Assembly: GCF_022808325.1 (NCBI RefSeq)
Contig: NZ_JALGCL010000001.1
Coordinates: 1,196,554 to 1,260,553, forward strand
DNA: 64,000 bases
Reading direction: 5' to 3'
Source: Cognatiluteimonas sedimenti
GTDB lineage: Bacteria; Pseudomonadota; Gammaproteobacteria; Xanthomonadales; Xanthomonadaceae
Under the pieces are notes generated by a model. The model saw only the letters and a list, made by a program, of their open reading frames with translations, did no database searches and was not told the origin of the DNA. A program made the position numbers and the translations under genes. The first letter of the stretch is position 1, and each line of letters begins with the position of its first letter. This document shows positions 18,802 through 27,888 of this stretch, piece after piece.

Positions 18802-21800
18802 GCGGCCCGCGCGATCCGCAACCCGCGGTGGAGGGCGGCCCGTCGCCCAGCCACTGGTGGCTGGATCCGGCGCTGGCGCAACTGGCCTTCGGTGCCAGCG
18901 TACGCGCCGGCAAGACGGCGTCGGTGTCGATCGCCTCGGCGATGTTCAATGCCCTGCAGGGCGCGGATGCGGCGACCCTGGACCTGGAGGATCCCGCGCA
19001 GCGCGCCTTCGGCGACTACGAGCTGTTGGAACAGATCGGCCAGGGCGGCATGGGCATGGTGTTCCGCGCCAGGCAGCAGCGACTGGGGCGGGAGGTGGCG
19101 ATCAAGCTGCTGTCGGCCGGCGCCTGGGCGCCAGAACCGCTGGTCGACAGCCTGCGCCGCGAGGCCCGCCACGCCGCGCAACTGCAGCACGCCAACATCG
19201 TCACCGTGTTCGAGATGGGCGAGCACGAGGGCCTGATCTTCTATGCGATGCAACTGGTGCGCGGGCGCAGCCTCTCGCAGCAACTCGACGCCGACGGCCC
19301 GCTGCCGGCACGCGACGCGGCGCGGCTGCTGCGAACGATCGCCGAGGCAGTGGACTACGCGCACCAGCTCGGCGTGCTCCACCTCGACCTCAAGCCCGGC
19401 AACATCCTGATCGAAGCCAACCACGGCGATGGCGCCGGCGCACCGCTGGTCACCGACTTCGGCCTGGCGCGGCGGATCGAACAGGCGCTGGAGCGCGACA
19501 ACATCTCGGGCACGCCCAGCTACATGGCGCCGGAACAGGCGCGCACCGACGGCCCGGCGCTGACGCCCGCCACCGACGTCTGGGCGCTGGGTGCGGTGCT
19601 GTACGAAAGCCTGACGGGGCATCCGCCCTTCGAAGGCGAGGACGCCGCCGCTACTGTGCGCCTGTTGCTGGAAGCCGAGGTGCGCAAGCCCAGCCGCTAC
19701 CTGAGCGTGCCGGGCGACCTCGAGGCGATCTGCCTGAAATGCCTGCGCAAGGATCCCGCACAGCGCTATCCCGATGCGCGCGCGCTTGCGGACGACCTCG
19801 GCCATTACCTCGAAGGCCGCGAAGTCAGCGTGCGCCCGCTCAGCGCAGCGCAACGACTGTGGCGCTGGGCGCGGCGCGAGCCACGGGTTGCTGGCGGCCT
19901 GGGCTTTGCCGTGCTGTCGCTGGTAGTCGGGGTGTTCGCCACTTCGCTGCAGTGGCAACGCGCCGACGCCAACGCCCGCACCGCCAGCGAGCGCCTGTGG
20001 GAAACGCGGCGCGAAGCGGCGGTGCGCGCCAGCATGGATGGCAACGGCAACGATGCCCTGCCGCGCCTGCTCGCCAACATCCAGGAACTCGAGGGCGCCG
20101 GCGACGGCGACGCGGCGCTGCTGGACCGGCGCCGCTTCGGCATGCTGGCGCAGCAGGGCGTACAGCTGATCGACGCCATCGCGGTGGCCGACGCCAATCC
20201 GATGGCCGTGGAACTCAGCCCCGACGGCAGCCTGCTCGCCATCGCCTACAACGACCTGAGCGTGCGCTGGTACGACACCGCGACCTTGCACGAGCGCGGC
20301 CGCGCCAGCCTGCAGGGCCGCAAGAGCGCCGACGGCGGGCCGCGGCTGCCGATCCTGCTGCGCTTCGCCGGCGACTCCCTGCTGCGCGTCACCCTGCACT
20401 GGTACGACAACCAGACCAGCCCGACCGACGGCGACAGCTGGCTGGTCGACCTGCGGCGCGCGGCCGTCGTCGAGCCGCCGCCCGGGTTCGCCGATTTCGC
20501 CGACGCCAACTTCAGCGACGACGGCACGCTGGCGCTGCTGCGCGACCGCCGCAAGCGGGTGCAACTGTGGCAGGTGTCGCCGTGGCAGCCGCGCTCCCCG
20601 CTGATCGATCCCGGTGGCGCTGGACGCGTGGATGACCTGAGCTGGCTGCTGGGTCCGCGGATGGTGGCAATGCTGCCGGTGGCGATGCTCGAGATGCACC
20701 TGTTCCGGATGCCGCGCCTTGCGGCCGCGGGCAAGCTCGCGATGCCCAACCGGGTCTCGGTGTCCGCCTGGAACCAAAGCCATGACGGGCACTGGATCGC
20801 GTTGGGCAATTTCGATGGACAGCTGTTCCTGCTCGACACCCGGCTGCGCACGCTGCGCACGTTGCCGACCGCGCGCGGGCGCGAGATCACCTGGGTGGAA
20901 TTCAGCAGCGACGACGCCTGGCTGGCGGCCTGCAGCTACGACGGCACCGCCTATGCCTTCGATGTCGCCAGCGGCGAGGTGCTGGTCTCCGGGCAGATGC
21001 GCCACGATTTCATCCTGCATCGGGTCGGCATCGACCACGGGCAGCGCCTGCTGGTCGCCGCGGGCGAAGGCCGGGTCGGGCTGTGGCGCATCCCGCGCGC
21101 CGGACCGCGTGCGTCGGCGGCGCAGCGGATCGACCTGGCGCCGGCGCCGCATGGACTGAGCGGGCCCTACGCGGCCAGCTGGTCGTTCCGCAGCGGCCTG
21201 CTCGCCAGCGCGGGCATCGACGGCCAGGTACGCCTGTGGCGCCTGCCGCGGCCCCCCTCCCTGCCGGCGCTGGCGCCGCGGCAGATCGCCGAGGAACTGG
21301 AGTTCGACGGCCAGCGCATCGTCGACGTGGAATGGCACCGGCTGCGTCTCTATTCGACTTCCCGCGGTGCCTCGTCGCCGTGGCTCGAACTGCCGCAGCC
21401 TCCCGGCTTCGCCGAGCTGGTCGACCGCGGCCGCACCCTGCTGGTCACCGTGGGGCCGAGCCTTCGGGTGTACGACGTACCTTCGCTGCGGCTGCGGTTC
21501 GCGCCGATCGCCCTGCCCGACAGTCCGCAGCGGTTGCTGGCATCGCCGGACGGCGGGCGCGTACTGCTCAGCTTCGGCGGACACGGCCCGGTCGGCTTCG
21601 AGGATCGCCTGCGCCAGTACGATCTTCGGCGCGGCACGCGGCTGGCCGGCGACCTCGCCCTGCCCGGTCCACTGCGGCAGATCGCGTTTTCCGCCGATGG
21701 TTCGCGCCTGCTCGCGGTCGGACCGGCCGAAGCCGCCACCGACGTGCTGGCAGCCACGCGCCTGGGGCGGCTGGCGCAATACCCGCATGACGCCTTCCAG

Positions 21801-23162
21801 CCGGTGACCTGGGCGGCATTCGCGCCGGGCCGTCGCGACCTGCTGCTGGCCACGCGCGCGCCGGACCCACGACTGGGAAGCGACGTGCTGATGGATTGGG
21901 ATCCCGATGCCGACGCGGTGCGCTCCGAGCGCCCGCTGGGTGCGGCGCAACCGCTGTCGGTGATTGCCTACGGGGCGCGGACCTACGTCGCCGGACTCGG
22001 CACCGACCTGTTGTTCAATGCCAGCGGCGCGGCGCGCGCCGCCCAGCGCTACACCGGTACGGAAGCCACCGCGGTTGCGGCGCTCAGTCCGGATGCGCGG
22101 ATCGTCGCCCATGCCTTCCGCCGCGAGGTGCAACTGGTCGACGCGCGCAGCGGTACGGCCATCGGCCCCCCGCTGCAGGCCGACATCAATGCCATAGACG
22201 TGCTGCAGCAGCTGGCGTTTGCGCCGGACGGCCGCTCCCTGCTCGGCCGCTCCCTGCACGGACATTGGCTGTTGTGGCCGATCGCGCCGGACCTCCGGCC
22301 GACGGCGCAAATCGCCGAACGGCTCGGTTACACCCAGGTCCAGGACGACCACCCGGCGCGCCTGCGGGCACTGGACGCAGCGAAGCGCAACGCGCTGCGC
22401 GCCAGCGATCCCGGGCCCTGGCCCGCGGTCGAACCGCGCCCCCCGGTCACCGCCAGCCACAGTGCCAACCGGCACTGGCAAGTCGGGCGCCCGAACCTGG
22501 ACCGTGGCCCGATCCCGGATCGCGACCCCGCCACGCCGCCGCAGATGCTGGACCTGGCGGCGCACTACAATCGCTCGCCCGATGGCGTGGAGATGCCGTT
22601 CTACAGCGTGCGCGCACAACTGCGTCCGTATCCGGTTGGCGTGCAGCGCATCGGTGGCATCGACTTCGACTTGCGTGGCGTCATGGATGTCTCCAGGAAC
22701 GACGACAACGTCGGCAACCTGCCGATGGGCCCGCGATGCATCGAGATTCCTGCCGCCCGCGTCGCCGCGGTGCATGCGCTGGTGCAGTCGGTGATCCGGC
22801 AGCCCACCGAAGTGGTCACCACGATCGCCAGCCTGACCTGGCGCTACCGCGACGGCAGCCGGGCGCGGGTGCCGATCCGCACCCTGCGGGAAGTGCCCGG
22901 CTTCTCCGGGCGCGACCAGCAGGTGCCGGAAGTGTTCGGCATCAGCCTGGCCTCGCGGTACTTCGGCTTCCGTGGTGAAACCCTGAGCGCGCCACGCCTG
23001 CCCAATCCGCAGCCCGGGCGCGCGGTGGACGCGCTCTGCCTCTCCATCCCCGACGACGCGGAGCCGCTGTCGGTGTTCGCGCTCACGCTGGAGGGCGCCA
23101 CGAAGCCGCCTTTCGTCGGAAAGCCTGCCATTGCCGCGGCCGTTTCCCGTAACCACCATTGA
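18798..23162 (+). CDS. membrane Ser/Thr kinase with extracytoplasmic beta-propeller-like region
   Basis: A 1454-residue kinase. A cytoplasmic PknB-type kinase domain spans about 73-338: glycine loop IGQGGMGMVF (80-89), catalytic Lys103 in VAIKLL, HLDLKPGN at 195-202 (Asp197; the usual HRD Arg is Leu), DFG at 220-222, and SGTPSYMAPEQ. One membrane helix follows at about 366-384. The remaining 1070 residues, predicted outside the membrane, contain WD40/quinoprotein-like repeats (VELSPDGSLLAIAYNDLSVRWYD and later repeats). A C-terminal module near 1250-1450 (GIDFDLRGVMDVSR) resembles domains at the ends of planctomycete kinases. It overlaps the sigma gene by 4 bases. It probably senses an envelope signal and controls the sigma factor. 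Confidence 0.92.
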   Translation: MSGPRDPQPAVEGGPSPSHWWLDPALAQLAFGASVRAGKTASVSIASAMFNALQGADAATLDLEDPAQRAFGDYELLEQIGQGGMGMVFRARQQRLGREVAIKLLSAGAWAPEPLVDSLRREARHAAQLQHANIVTVFEMGEHEGLIFYAMQLVRGRSLSQQLDADGPLPARDAARLLRTIAEAVDYAHQLGVLHLDLKPGNILIEANHGDGAGAPLVTDFGLARRIEQALERDNISGTPSYMAPEQARTDGPALTPATDVWALGAVLYESLTGHPPFEGEDAAATVRLLLEAEVRKPSRYLSVPGDLEAICLKCLRKDPAQRYPDARALADDLGHYLEGREVSVRPLSAAQRLWRWARREPRVAGGLGFAVLSLVVGVFATSLQWQRADANARTASERLWETRREAAVRASMDGNGNDALPRLLANIQELEGAGDGDAALLDRRRFGMLAQQGVQLIDAIAVADANPMAVELSPDGSLLAIAYNDLSVRWYDTATLHERGRASLQGRKSADGGPRLPILLRFAGDSLLRVTLHWYDNQTSPTDGDSWLVDLRRAAVVEPPPGFADFADANFSDDGTLALLRDRRKRVQLWQVSPWQPRSPLIDPGGAGRVDDLSWLLGPRMVAMLPVAMLEMHLFRMPRLAAAGKLAMPNRVSVSAWNQSHDGHWIALGNFDGQLFLLDTRLRTLRTLPTARGREITWVEFSSDDAWLAACSYDGTAYAFDVASGEVLVSGQMRHDFILHRVGIDHGQRLLVAAGEGRVGLWRIPRAGPRASAAQRIDLAPAPHGLSGPYAASWSFRSGLLASAGIDGQVRLWRLPRPPSLPALAPRQIAEELEFDGQRIVDVEWHRLRLYSTSRGASSPWLELPQPPGFAELVDRGRTLLVTVGPSLRVYDVPSLRLRFAPIALPDSPQRLLASPDGGRVLLSFGGHGPVGFEDRLRQYDLRRGTRLAGDLALPGPLRQIAFSADGSRLLAVGPAEAATDVLAATRLGRLAQYPHDAFQPVTWAAFAPGRRDLLLATRAPDPRLGSDVLMDWDPDADAVRSERPLGAAQPLSVIAYGARTYVAGLGTDLLFNASGAARAAQRYTGTEATAVAALSPDARIVAHAFRREVQLVDARSGTAIGPPLQADINAIDVLQQLAFAPDGRSLLGRSLHGHWLLWPIAPDLRPTAQIAERLGYTQVQDDHPARLRALDAAKRNALRASDPGPWPAVEPRPPVTASHSANRHWQVGRPNLDRGPIPDRDPATPPQMLDLAAHYNRSPDGVEMPFYSVRAQLRPYPVGVQRIGGIDFDLRGVMDVSRNDDNVGNLPMGPRCIEIPAARVAAVHALVQSVIRQPTEVVTTIASLTWRYRDGSRARVPIRTLREVPGFSGRDQQVPEVFGISLASRYFGFRGETLSAPRLPNPQPGRAVDALCLSIPDDAEPLSVFALTLEGATKPPFVGKPAIAAAVSRNHH

Positions 23163-23265
23163 AGGCGACCGGGTGGAGGCAACCGGATCCGGATCCGCCG
23201 CGCCCAAGCCCCCGATCGAAGGCCGTCATCGCAACCCGCACAAGCAGCCACCGGAGAAGTTCGCC

Positions 23266-23730
23266 ATGTACCGGACCATCCCCGCCATCGCCGCGTTTTT
23301 CACCATTACCCTCGCTGCGCTGCCCGTGCATGCCTGCGGCGAGGGCCAGTTCAACCTGGGCCAGGGCATGCGCTACCAGGGCTACCTGGCGCCGCGCCCC
23401 GCCACGGTGCTGGTATACGACCAGGATCCCGCCCAGCGCCGCTCGATCTACCAGGGCCTGGACCGCGCCGGCCACCACCTGACGGTCGCCCGTACCCAGG
23501 ACGACCTGGTCCGCGCATTGCGCAGCAAGCACTTCGACGTGGTCATCAGCGAACTCGGCGATTCCGGCGCGATCGACGCCGGGTCCGGGCGCCTGCTGCC
23601 GGTGGTGCAGCGCCAGCAACGCAACGACGCGGGCCTCCGCGGCCGCTTCCAGGTCTTCCTGCTCGACGGCGCCAGCCTCGGGCAGTACCTGAAGGGCATC
23701 GACCGCTTGCTTCGGGGCACGCTGAAATGA
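23266..23730 (+). CDS. exported receiver-like (pseudo-REC) protein
   Basis: A 154-residue protein. Residues 1-23 form a signal peptide ending VHA-C. Residues 45-153 read like a response-regulator receiver fold: ATVLVYDQDPAQRRSIYQGL (strand 1 and helix 1, with Asp52 and Asp54), then FDVVISELGDSG (strand 3). The position of the phospho-accepting Asp is Glu96. This is a phosphomimetic substitution, and such a domain outside the cytoplasm could not be phosphorylated by a normal histidine kinase. The kinase gene ends 103 bases upstream, and the beta-barrel gene overlaps the stop codon by 4 bases. The receiver relationship is my reading of the pattern and needs a structure check. Confidence 0.7.
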   Translation: MYRTIPAIAAFFTITLAALPVHACGEGQFNLGQGMRYQGYLAPRPATVLVYDQDPAQRRSIYQGLDRAGHHLTVARTQDDLVRALRSKHFDVVISELGDSGAIDAGSGRLLPVVQRQQRNDAGLRGRFQVFLLDGASLGQYLKGIDRLLRGTLK

Positions 23731-24671
23731 CAGCGCGCGCGGCGCGATGGAGCGTCTTCGCGCTGGCGGCCTGTACCGTGCTGGGGTGGATCCCGCAGGC
23801 GCGGGCCGACGGCGACGAATTCGACGCTGGCGGCGGCGCCGATCCCGGCGGACAGCGCGGCACCATGTCGCTGGCCTACCAGACCCTGCACAGTTCCGGC
23901 CTGCTGCTGCAGGACGGCATCAACAACCATGGCGCGATCACCGACACGCAGAGCCTGCGGCTGTCGGTCGACTACCTGCTCGATGGCGGCTGGGAGCTGC
24001 ATGCGGCGCTGCCCTACATCAGCAAGCGCTCGCTGCACGACAATGGCAACCACAATCCCCTGAACCTGGTCCTGCCGCACCCGGAGTCGCAGTTCCTGGA
24101 CGATGGCCGCTACCACGGCGGGCTGCAGGACCTGCAACTGGGCGTGTCCCGCCACCTCGTGCGGGGCCGCTACCGGATCGAGCCGCACGTGGTGCTGACC
24201 TGGCCCAGCCACGACTACACCTTCTTCGCCAATGCCGCGATCGGCCAGCACCTGCGCAAGCTCAAGTTCGGCGCGGACGTGACCCGCCAGCTGGCGGACT
24301 CGAACTTCTACTGGTCGGCGGGCTACGACTACGAGTTCACCGAGAAGGTGATGGACATCGGCATCGACAAGCAGCACGCGCGGCTTGCCGCCGGGTATTT
24401 CTTCAGCCCGACCTGGTCGGGACGCGTGTTCGCCACCATGCGCCGCAGCCAGGGGCGCGACGCCGACTTCTTCAGCCCTGCCAACCGCGACGAATACTGG
24501 TACCACCACGACCAGTTGTCGCGGCACAACTACGCCATCGCCGGATTCGGCGCGACCTGGCGCATCAACGACCGCTACGCGCTGTCAGGAACCGTCGGCA
24601 GGATGGTCTGGGGCCGCACCGTGCACGAGCTCAAGCGCGCCTACGAACTGGAACTCAGCCGCAGCTTCTGA
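23727..24671 (+). CDS. outer-membrane beta-barrel protein
   Basis: A 314-residue exported protein. A signal peptide runs to about residue 28 (QARA-DG). The mature part is rich in alternating aromatic and hydrophobic stretches (LRLSVDYLLDGGWELHAALP, then TRQLADSNFYWSAGYDYEF), and it ends in an aromatic residue (LSRSF). That is the classical C-terminal signature for BAM-dependent insertion. It looks like the transporter/porin-like proteins of unknown substrate often annotated as 'transporter'. The ATG overlaps the stop of the receiver-like gene (ATGA), so the two are translationally coupled. It is the last gene of the sigma-kinase module; 296 bases separate it from metK. Confidence 0.8.
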   Translation: MTARAARWSVFALAACTVLGWIPQARADGDEFDAGGGADPGGQRGTMSLAYQTLHSSGLLLQDGINNHGAITDTQSLRLSVDYLLDGGWELHAALPYISKRSLHDNGNHNPLNLVLPHPESQFLDDGRYHGGLQDLQLGVSRHLVRGRYRIEPHVVLTWPSHDYTFFANAAIGQHLRKLKFGADVTRQLADSNFYWSAGYDYEFTEKVMDIGIDKQHARLAAGYFFSPTWSGRVFATMRRSQGRDADFFSPANRDEYWYHHDQLSRHNYAIAGFGATWRINDRYALSGTVGRMVWGRTVHELKRAYELELSRSF

Positions 24672-24967
24672 CCACCGGTGCCGCGGCCCGTTGCGGCCTG
24701 CATGGCCGCGCACCGGCAGCGCGGGCCGCAACGCCCGCGGGAACCGTGGCGGCGGCAAGTCCCGGGCGCGATCCGGGCCGCAGGGAAACCCGTGAACCCG
24801 TCCGACGCGCAACAGCCGCGCGGCGGATCCCGGGACGACAATGAACGGCGCCGCGCCCGCGCCGGGCCGCCGCACGTACGCCGTCCTGGGGCATCATGCA
24901 GTCCCCCGGCCGGGCGTGTATCATGCACGGCCATCCTTTCATCCGCATCAAGGGATATAAGCCTACG
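24672..24967 (+). promoter_or_regulatory. metK upstream region
   Basis: This 296-base non-coding stretch holds the metK promoter candidates: TATCAT at 24919-24924 and TATAAG at 24956-24961 (the latter exactly six bases before the ATG). AAGGG at 24950-24954 is a possible ribosome site. The octamer ATCATGCA occurs twice (24893-24900 and 24920-24927), the second copy overlapping the -10. No SAM riboswitch pattern was recognised. Confidence 0.35.
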
Positions 24968-26185
24968 ATGACCAGCTCCGCCTACCTGTTCACTTCCGAA
25001 TCGGTCTCCGAAGGCCATCCGGACAAGGTCGCCGACCAGATTTCCGACGCCGTGCTCGACGCGATCCTGGCCCAGGACAAACGCGCCCGCGTGGCCTGCG
25101 AAACCATGGTCAAGACCGGCGTGGCGATCGTCGCCGGCGAGATCACCACGTCCGCATGGATCGACCTCGAGGCCTTGACCCGCAAGGTGATCCTGGACAT
25201 CGGCTACGACAGCAGCGAAGTCGGTTTCGACGGCGCCACCTGCGGCGTGCTCAACCTGATCGGCAAGCAGTCGCCCGACATCAACCAGGGCGTCGACCGC
25301 AAGAAGCCCGAGGAACAGGGCGCCGGCGACCAGGGCCTGATGTTCGGCTACGCCACCAACGAGACCGACAGCGGCATGCCGGCGGCAATCCATCTCTCGC
25401 ACCGGCTGGTCGAGCAGCAGGCCAAGGTGCGCAAGAAGAAGAATTCCCCGCTGCCGTGGCTGCGCCCGGATGCGAAGTCGCAGGTCACCCTGCGCTACGA
25501 GGACGGCAAGGCGGTGGCCATCGACGCGGTGGTGCTGTCGACCCAGCACGACCCCGACGTGAAGCAGAAGGACTTGGTGGAGGCGGTGCGCGAGCACATC
25601 CTCAAGCCGGTGCTGCCCGCCAAGTGGCTGCACAAGGGCACCAAGTTCCACATCAACCCGACCGGCAAGTTCGTGATCGGCGGCCCGGTCGGCGATTGCG
25701 GCCTGACCGGCCGCAAGATCATCGTCGACACCTACGGCGGCTGGGCCCGCCACGGCGGCGGCGCGTTCTCGGGCAAGGATCCGTCCAAGGTCGACCGCTC
25801 GGCGGCCTACGCCGCGCGTTACGTGGCCAGGAACATCGTTGCCGCCGGCCTGGCCGACCGTTGCGAAGTGCAGGTGAGCTACGCGATCGGCGTCGCCCAC
25901 CCGACCTCGATCTCGGTCACCACGTTCGGCACCGGCAAGGTCTCCGATGCGCAGATCGAGAAGCTGATCCGCGCGCACTTCGACCTGCGCCCGTACGGGA
26001 TCCTGCGGATGCTCGACCTGATCCACCCGATGTACCAGCGCACCGCTTCCTATGGCCACTTCGGCCGCAAGCCGGAAGTGGTCGAGTACGTCGACGGCGC
26101 GGGCAAGAAGCAGAAGGCGACCGCATTCTCGTGGGAGCAGACCGACAAGGCCGAGGAACTGCGCAAGGCCGCGAAGCTGAAGTAG
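24968..26185 (+). CDS. metK: S-adenosylmethionine synthetase
   Basis: A 405-residue enzyme that joins methionine and ATP to make S-adenosylmethionine. The family signatures are complete: [21 protein letters not shown] at the N-terminus with the ATP-binding His, and [12 protein letters not shown] near residue 118. The glycine-rich [22 protein letters not shown], read in two parts near 260-280, is also present. The length matches the family, with a slightly long central loop ([10 protein letters not shown]). The ATG at 24968 starts the canonical N-terminus. The downstream genes ahcY and metF complete the activated methyl cycle; a strong 13-bp stem and the SAH riboswitch lie between metK and ahcY. 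Confidence 0.98.
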   Translation: MTSSAYLFTSESVSEGHPDKVADQISDAVLDAILAQDKRARVACETMVKTGVAIVAGEITTSAWIDLEALTRKVILDIGYDSSEVGFDGATCGVLNLIGKQSPDINQGVDRKKPEEQGAGDQGLMFGYATNETDSGMPAAIHLSHRLVEQQAKVRKKKNSPLPWLRPDAKSQVTLRYEDGKAVAIDAVVLSTQHDPDVKQKDLVEAVREHILKPVLPAKWLHKGTKFHINPTGKFVIGGPVGDCGLTGRKIIVDTYGGWARHGGGAFSGKDPSKVDRSAAYAARYVARNIVAAGLADRCEVQVSYAIGVAHPTSISVTTFGTGKVSDAQIEKLIRAHFDLRPYGILRMLDLIHPMYQRTASYGHFGRKPEVVEYVDGAGKKQKATAFSWEQTDKAEELRKAAKLK

Positions 26186-26191
26186 GGACCA

Positions 26192-26222
26192 GCATCGCGC
26201 CGGGAACCACCCGGCGCGATGC
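26192..26222 (+). terminator. strong stem-loop after metK
   Basis: GCATCGCGCCGGG, loop AACCA, CCCGGCGCGATGC: a perfect 13-bp stem six bases after the metK stop. There is no T-tract. It probably separates the metK transcript from the riboswitch-controlled ahcY unit, or protects the metK 3' end. Confidence 0.6.
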
Positions 26223-26263
26223 GCAAGACAGGCGCGGACGTCGAGCGACGGCCGCGCCCTCCT

Positions 26264-26343
26264 CCATCGAGGGGCGCTGCAAGCCCGGCGCAAGGCGCAA
26301 GGGAACAGGCTCGATGGACGGCAAACGCAACAACGGCGCCCGT
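26264..26343 (+). ncRNA. SAH riboswitch
   Basis: The segment fits the S-adenosylhomocysteine riboswitch consensus: GAGGGGCGCTGC at 26269-26280, CAGGCTCG around 26306-26313, and AACGGCGCC at 26332-26340. Pairings are exact: P1 CCATCGAG (26264-26271) with CTCGATGG (26310-26317), 8 bp; and the pseudoknot GGGCGC (26272-26277) with GCGCCC (26336-26341). It sits 56 bases before the ahcY ATG, the position where this riboswitch turns on ahcY when the toxic by-product SAH accumulates. Confidence 0.93.
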
Positions 26344-26398
26344 TAATGCGAGTCCCTGCCAACAGCGCATGCGGACTTCCAACAACGGAGCAACACAC

Positions 26399-27829
26399 AT
26401 GAACGCTGTCGCCAAGACCTTCTCGACCGAAGGCGACTACAAGGTCGCCGACATCTCGCTGGCCGACTGGGGGCGCAAGGAAATCGACATCGCCGAGCAC
26501 GAGATGCCGGGCCTGATGTCGATCCGCAAGAAGCACGCCGGCAGCAAGCCGCTCAAGGGCGTGCGCGTGACCGGTTCGCTGCACATGACCATCCAGACGG
26601 CGGTGCTGATCGAGACGCTGAAGGACATCGGCGCCGACGTGCGCTGGGCTTCGTGCAACATCTTCTCCACCCAGGACCACGCCGCGGCGGCGATCGCCGC
26701 GAGCGGCACGCCGGTGTTCGCCTGGAAGGGCGAGTCGCTGGAGGAATACTGGGACTGCACCCTCGACGCGGTCACCTTCCCCGGGGGCAAGGGTCCGCAG
26801 CTGGTCGTCGACGACGGCGGCGACGTCACCCTGCTGATCCACAAGGGCTACGAGCTGGAGCAGGGTTCCAGGTGGGTCGACGAGCCCGCCGCTTCGCACG
26901 AGGAAGGCGTGATCAAGGCGCTGCTCAAGCGCGTGGCGACGGAGCGTCCCGGCTTCTGGACCAACGTCGTCCGCGACTGGAAGGGCGTGTCGGAGGAAAC
27001 CACCACCGGCGTGCACCGCCTCTACCAGATCGCCGAACAGGGCAAGCTGCTGGTGCCGGCGATCAACGTCAACGATTCGGTGACCAAGTCCAAGTTCGAC
27101 AACCTGTATGGCTGCCGCGAGTCGCTGGCCGACGGCCTCAAGCGCGCGATGGACGTGATGCTGGCGGGCAAGGTCGCGGTGGTCTGCGGCTATGGCGACG
27201 TCGGCAAGGGCTCGGCGCACTCGCTGCGCGCCTACGGCGCGCGCGTGGTGGTCACCGAGATCGACCCGATCTGCGCACTGCAGGCGGCGATGGAGGGCTT
27301 CGAGGTCAACACCGTCGAAAGCACGCTCGGGCGCGGCGACATCTACGTCACCACCACCGGCAACAAGGACGTGCTCACGCTCGCCCACATGCAGGCGATG
27401 AAGGACCAGGCGATCGTCTGCAACATCGGCCACTTCGACAACGAGATCCAGGTCGATGCCCTGTACGCCTCCGGCGCCACCCACACCAACATCAAGCCGC
27501 AGGTGGACAAGTACACCTTCCCCGGTGGCAACAGCATCTTCCTGCTCGCCGAAGGCCGCCTGGTGAACCTGGGCTGCGCCACCGGCCATCCGAGCTTCGT
27601 GATGTCGAACTCGTTCTCCAACCAGACGCTGGCCCAGATCGACCTGTGGGCGAACCGGGACAAGTACGAGAAGACCGTGTACCGCCTGCCCAAGCAGCTC
27701 GACGAGGAAGTCGCGCGCCTGCACCTGGAGAAGATCGGCGTGCAGCTGACCACGCTGACCAAGGCGCAGGCCGATTACCTCGGCGTCGCGGTCGAGGGGC
27801 CGTACAAGCCCGAGCACTACCGCTACTGA
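26399..27829 (+). CDS. ahcY: S-adenosylhomocysteine hydrolase
   Basis: A 476-residue NAD-dependent enzyme that splits S-adenosylhomocysteine into adenosine and homocysteine, relieving product inhibition of methyltransferases. Signatures are intact: [16 protein letters not shown] near residue 84, and the NAD-binding [20 protein letters not shown] near 260. The C-terminal KPEHYRY, whose Lys and Tyr reach into the neighbouring NAD site, is also present. The insertion around residues 150-190 ([16 protein letters not shown] and following) is the one common in bacterial enzymes. The start follows GGAG by 8 bases. Expression should respond to SAH through the riboswitch upstream; metF is downstream, 59 bases away. 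Confidence 0.98.
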   Translation: MNAVAKTFSTEGDYKVADISLADWGRKEIDIAEHEMPGLMSIRKKHAGSKPLKGVRVTGSLHMTIQTAVLIETLKDIGADVRWASCNIFSTQDHAAAAIAASGTPVFAWKGESLEEYWDCTLDAVTFPGGKGPQLVVDDGGDVTLLIHKGYELEQGSRWVDEPAASHEEGVIKALLKRVATERPGFWTNVVRDWKGVSEETTTGVHRLYQIAEQGKLLVPAINVNDSVTKSKFDNLYGCRESLADGLKRAMDVMLAGKVAVVCGYGDVGKGSAHSLRAYGARVVVTEIDPICALQAAMEGFEVNTVESTLGRGDIYVTTTGNKDVLTLAHMQAMKDQAIVCNIGHFDNEIQVDALYASGATHTNIKPQVDKYTFPGGNSIFLLAEGRLVNLGCATGHPSFVMSNSFSNQTLAQIDLWANRDKYEKTVYRLPKQLDEEVARLHLEKIGVQLTTLTKAQADYLGVAVEGPYKPEHYRY

Positions 27830-27837
27830 GGGTGCGT

Positions 27838-27859
27838 GCGGGCGGCTGCGGCCGCCCGC
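27838..27859 (+). terminator. stem-loop between ahcY and metF
   Basis: GCGGGCGGC, loop TGCG, GCCGCCCGC: a perfect 9-bp stem 8 bases after the ahcY stop codon. It has no T-run; it could attenuate read-through into metF. Confidence 0.45.
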
Positions 27860-27888
27860 TTCGCTTTGCATCGGCAACGGAGTCAGGC

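Noticed and set aside
18225-23207. A 1660-codon open frame antisense to the kinase gene
   Set aside because: Such long antisense frames are expected at this GC content. The translation is rich in Arg, Gln and His, has no recognisable domain, and lies fully opposite a gene with clear kinase motifs.
24672-24967. SAM riboswitch before metK
   Set aside because: No SAM-I, SAM-II or SAM/SAH signature could be matched; only stem-rich GC sequence and promoter-like motifs are present.
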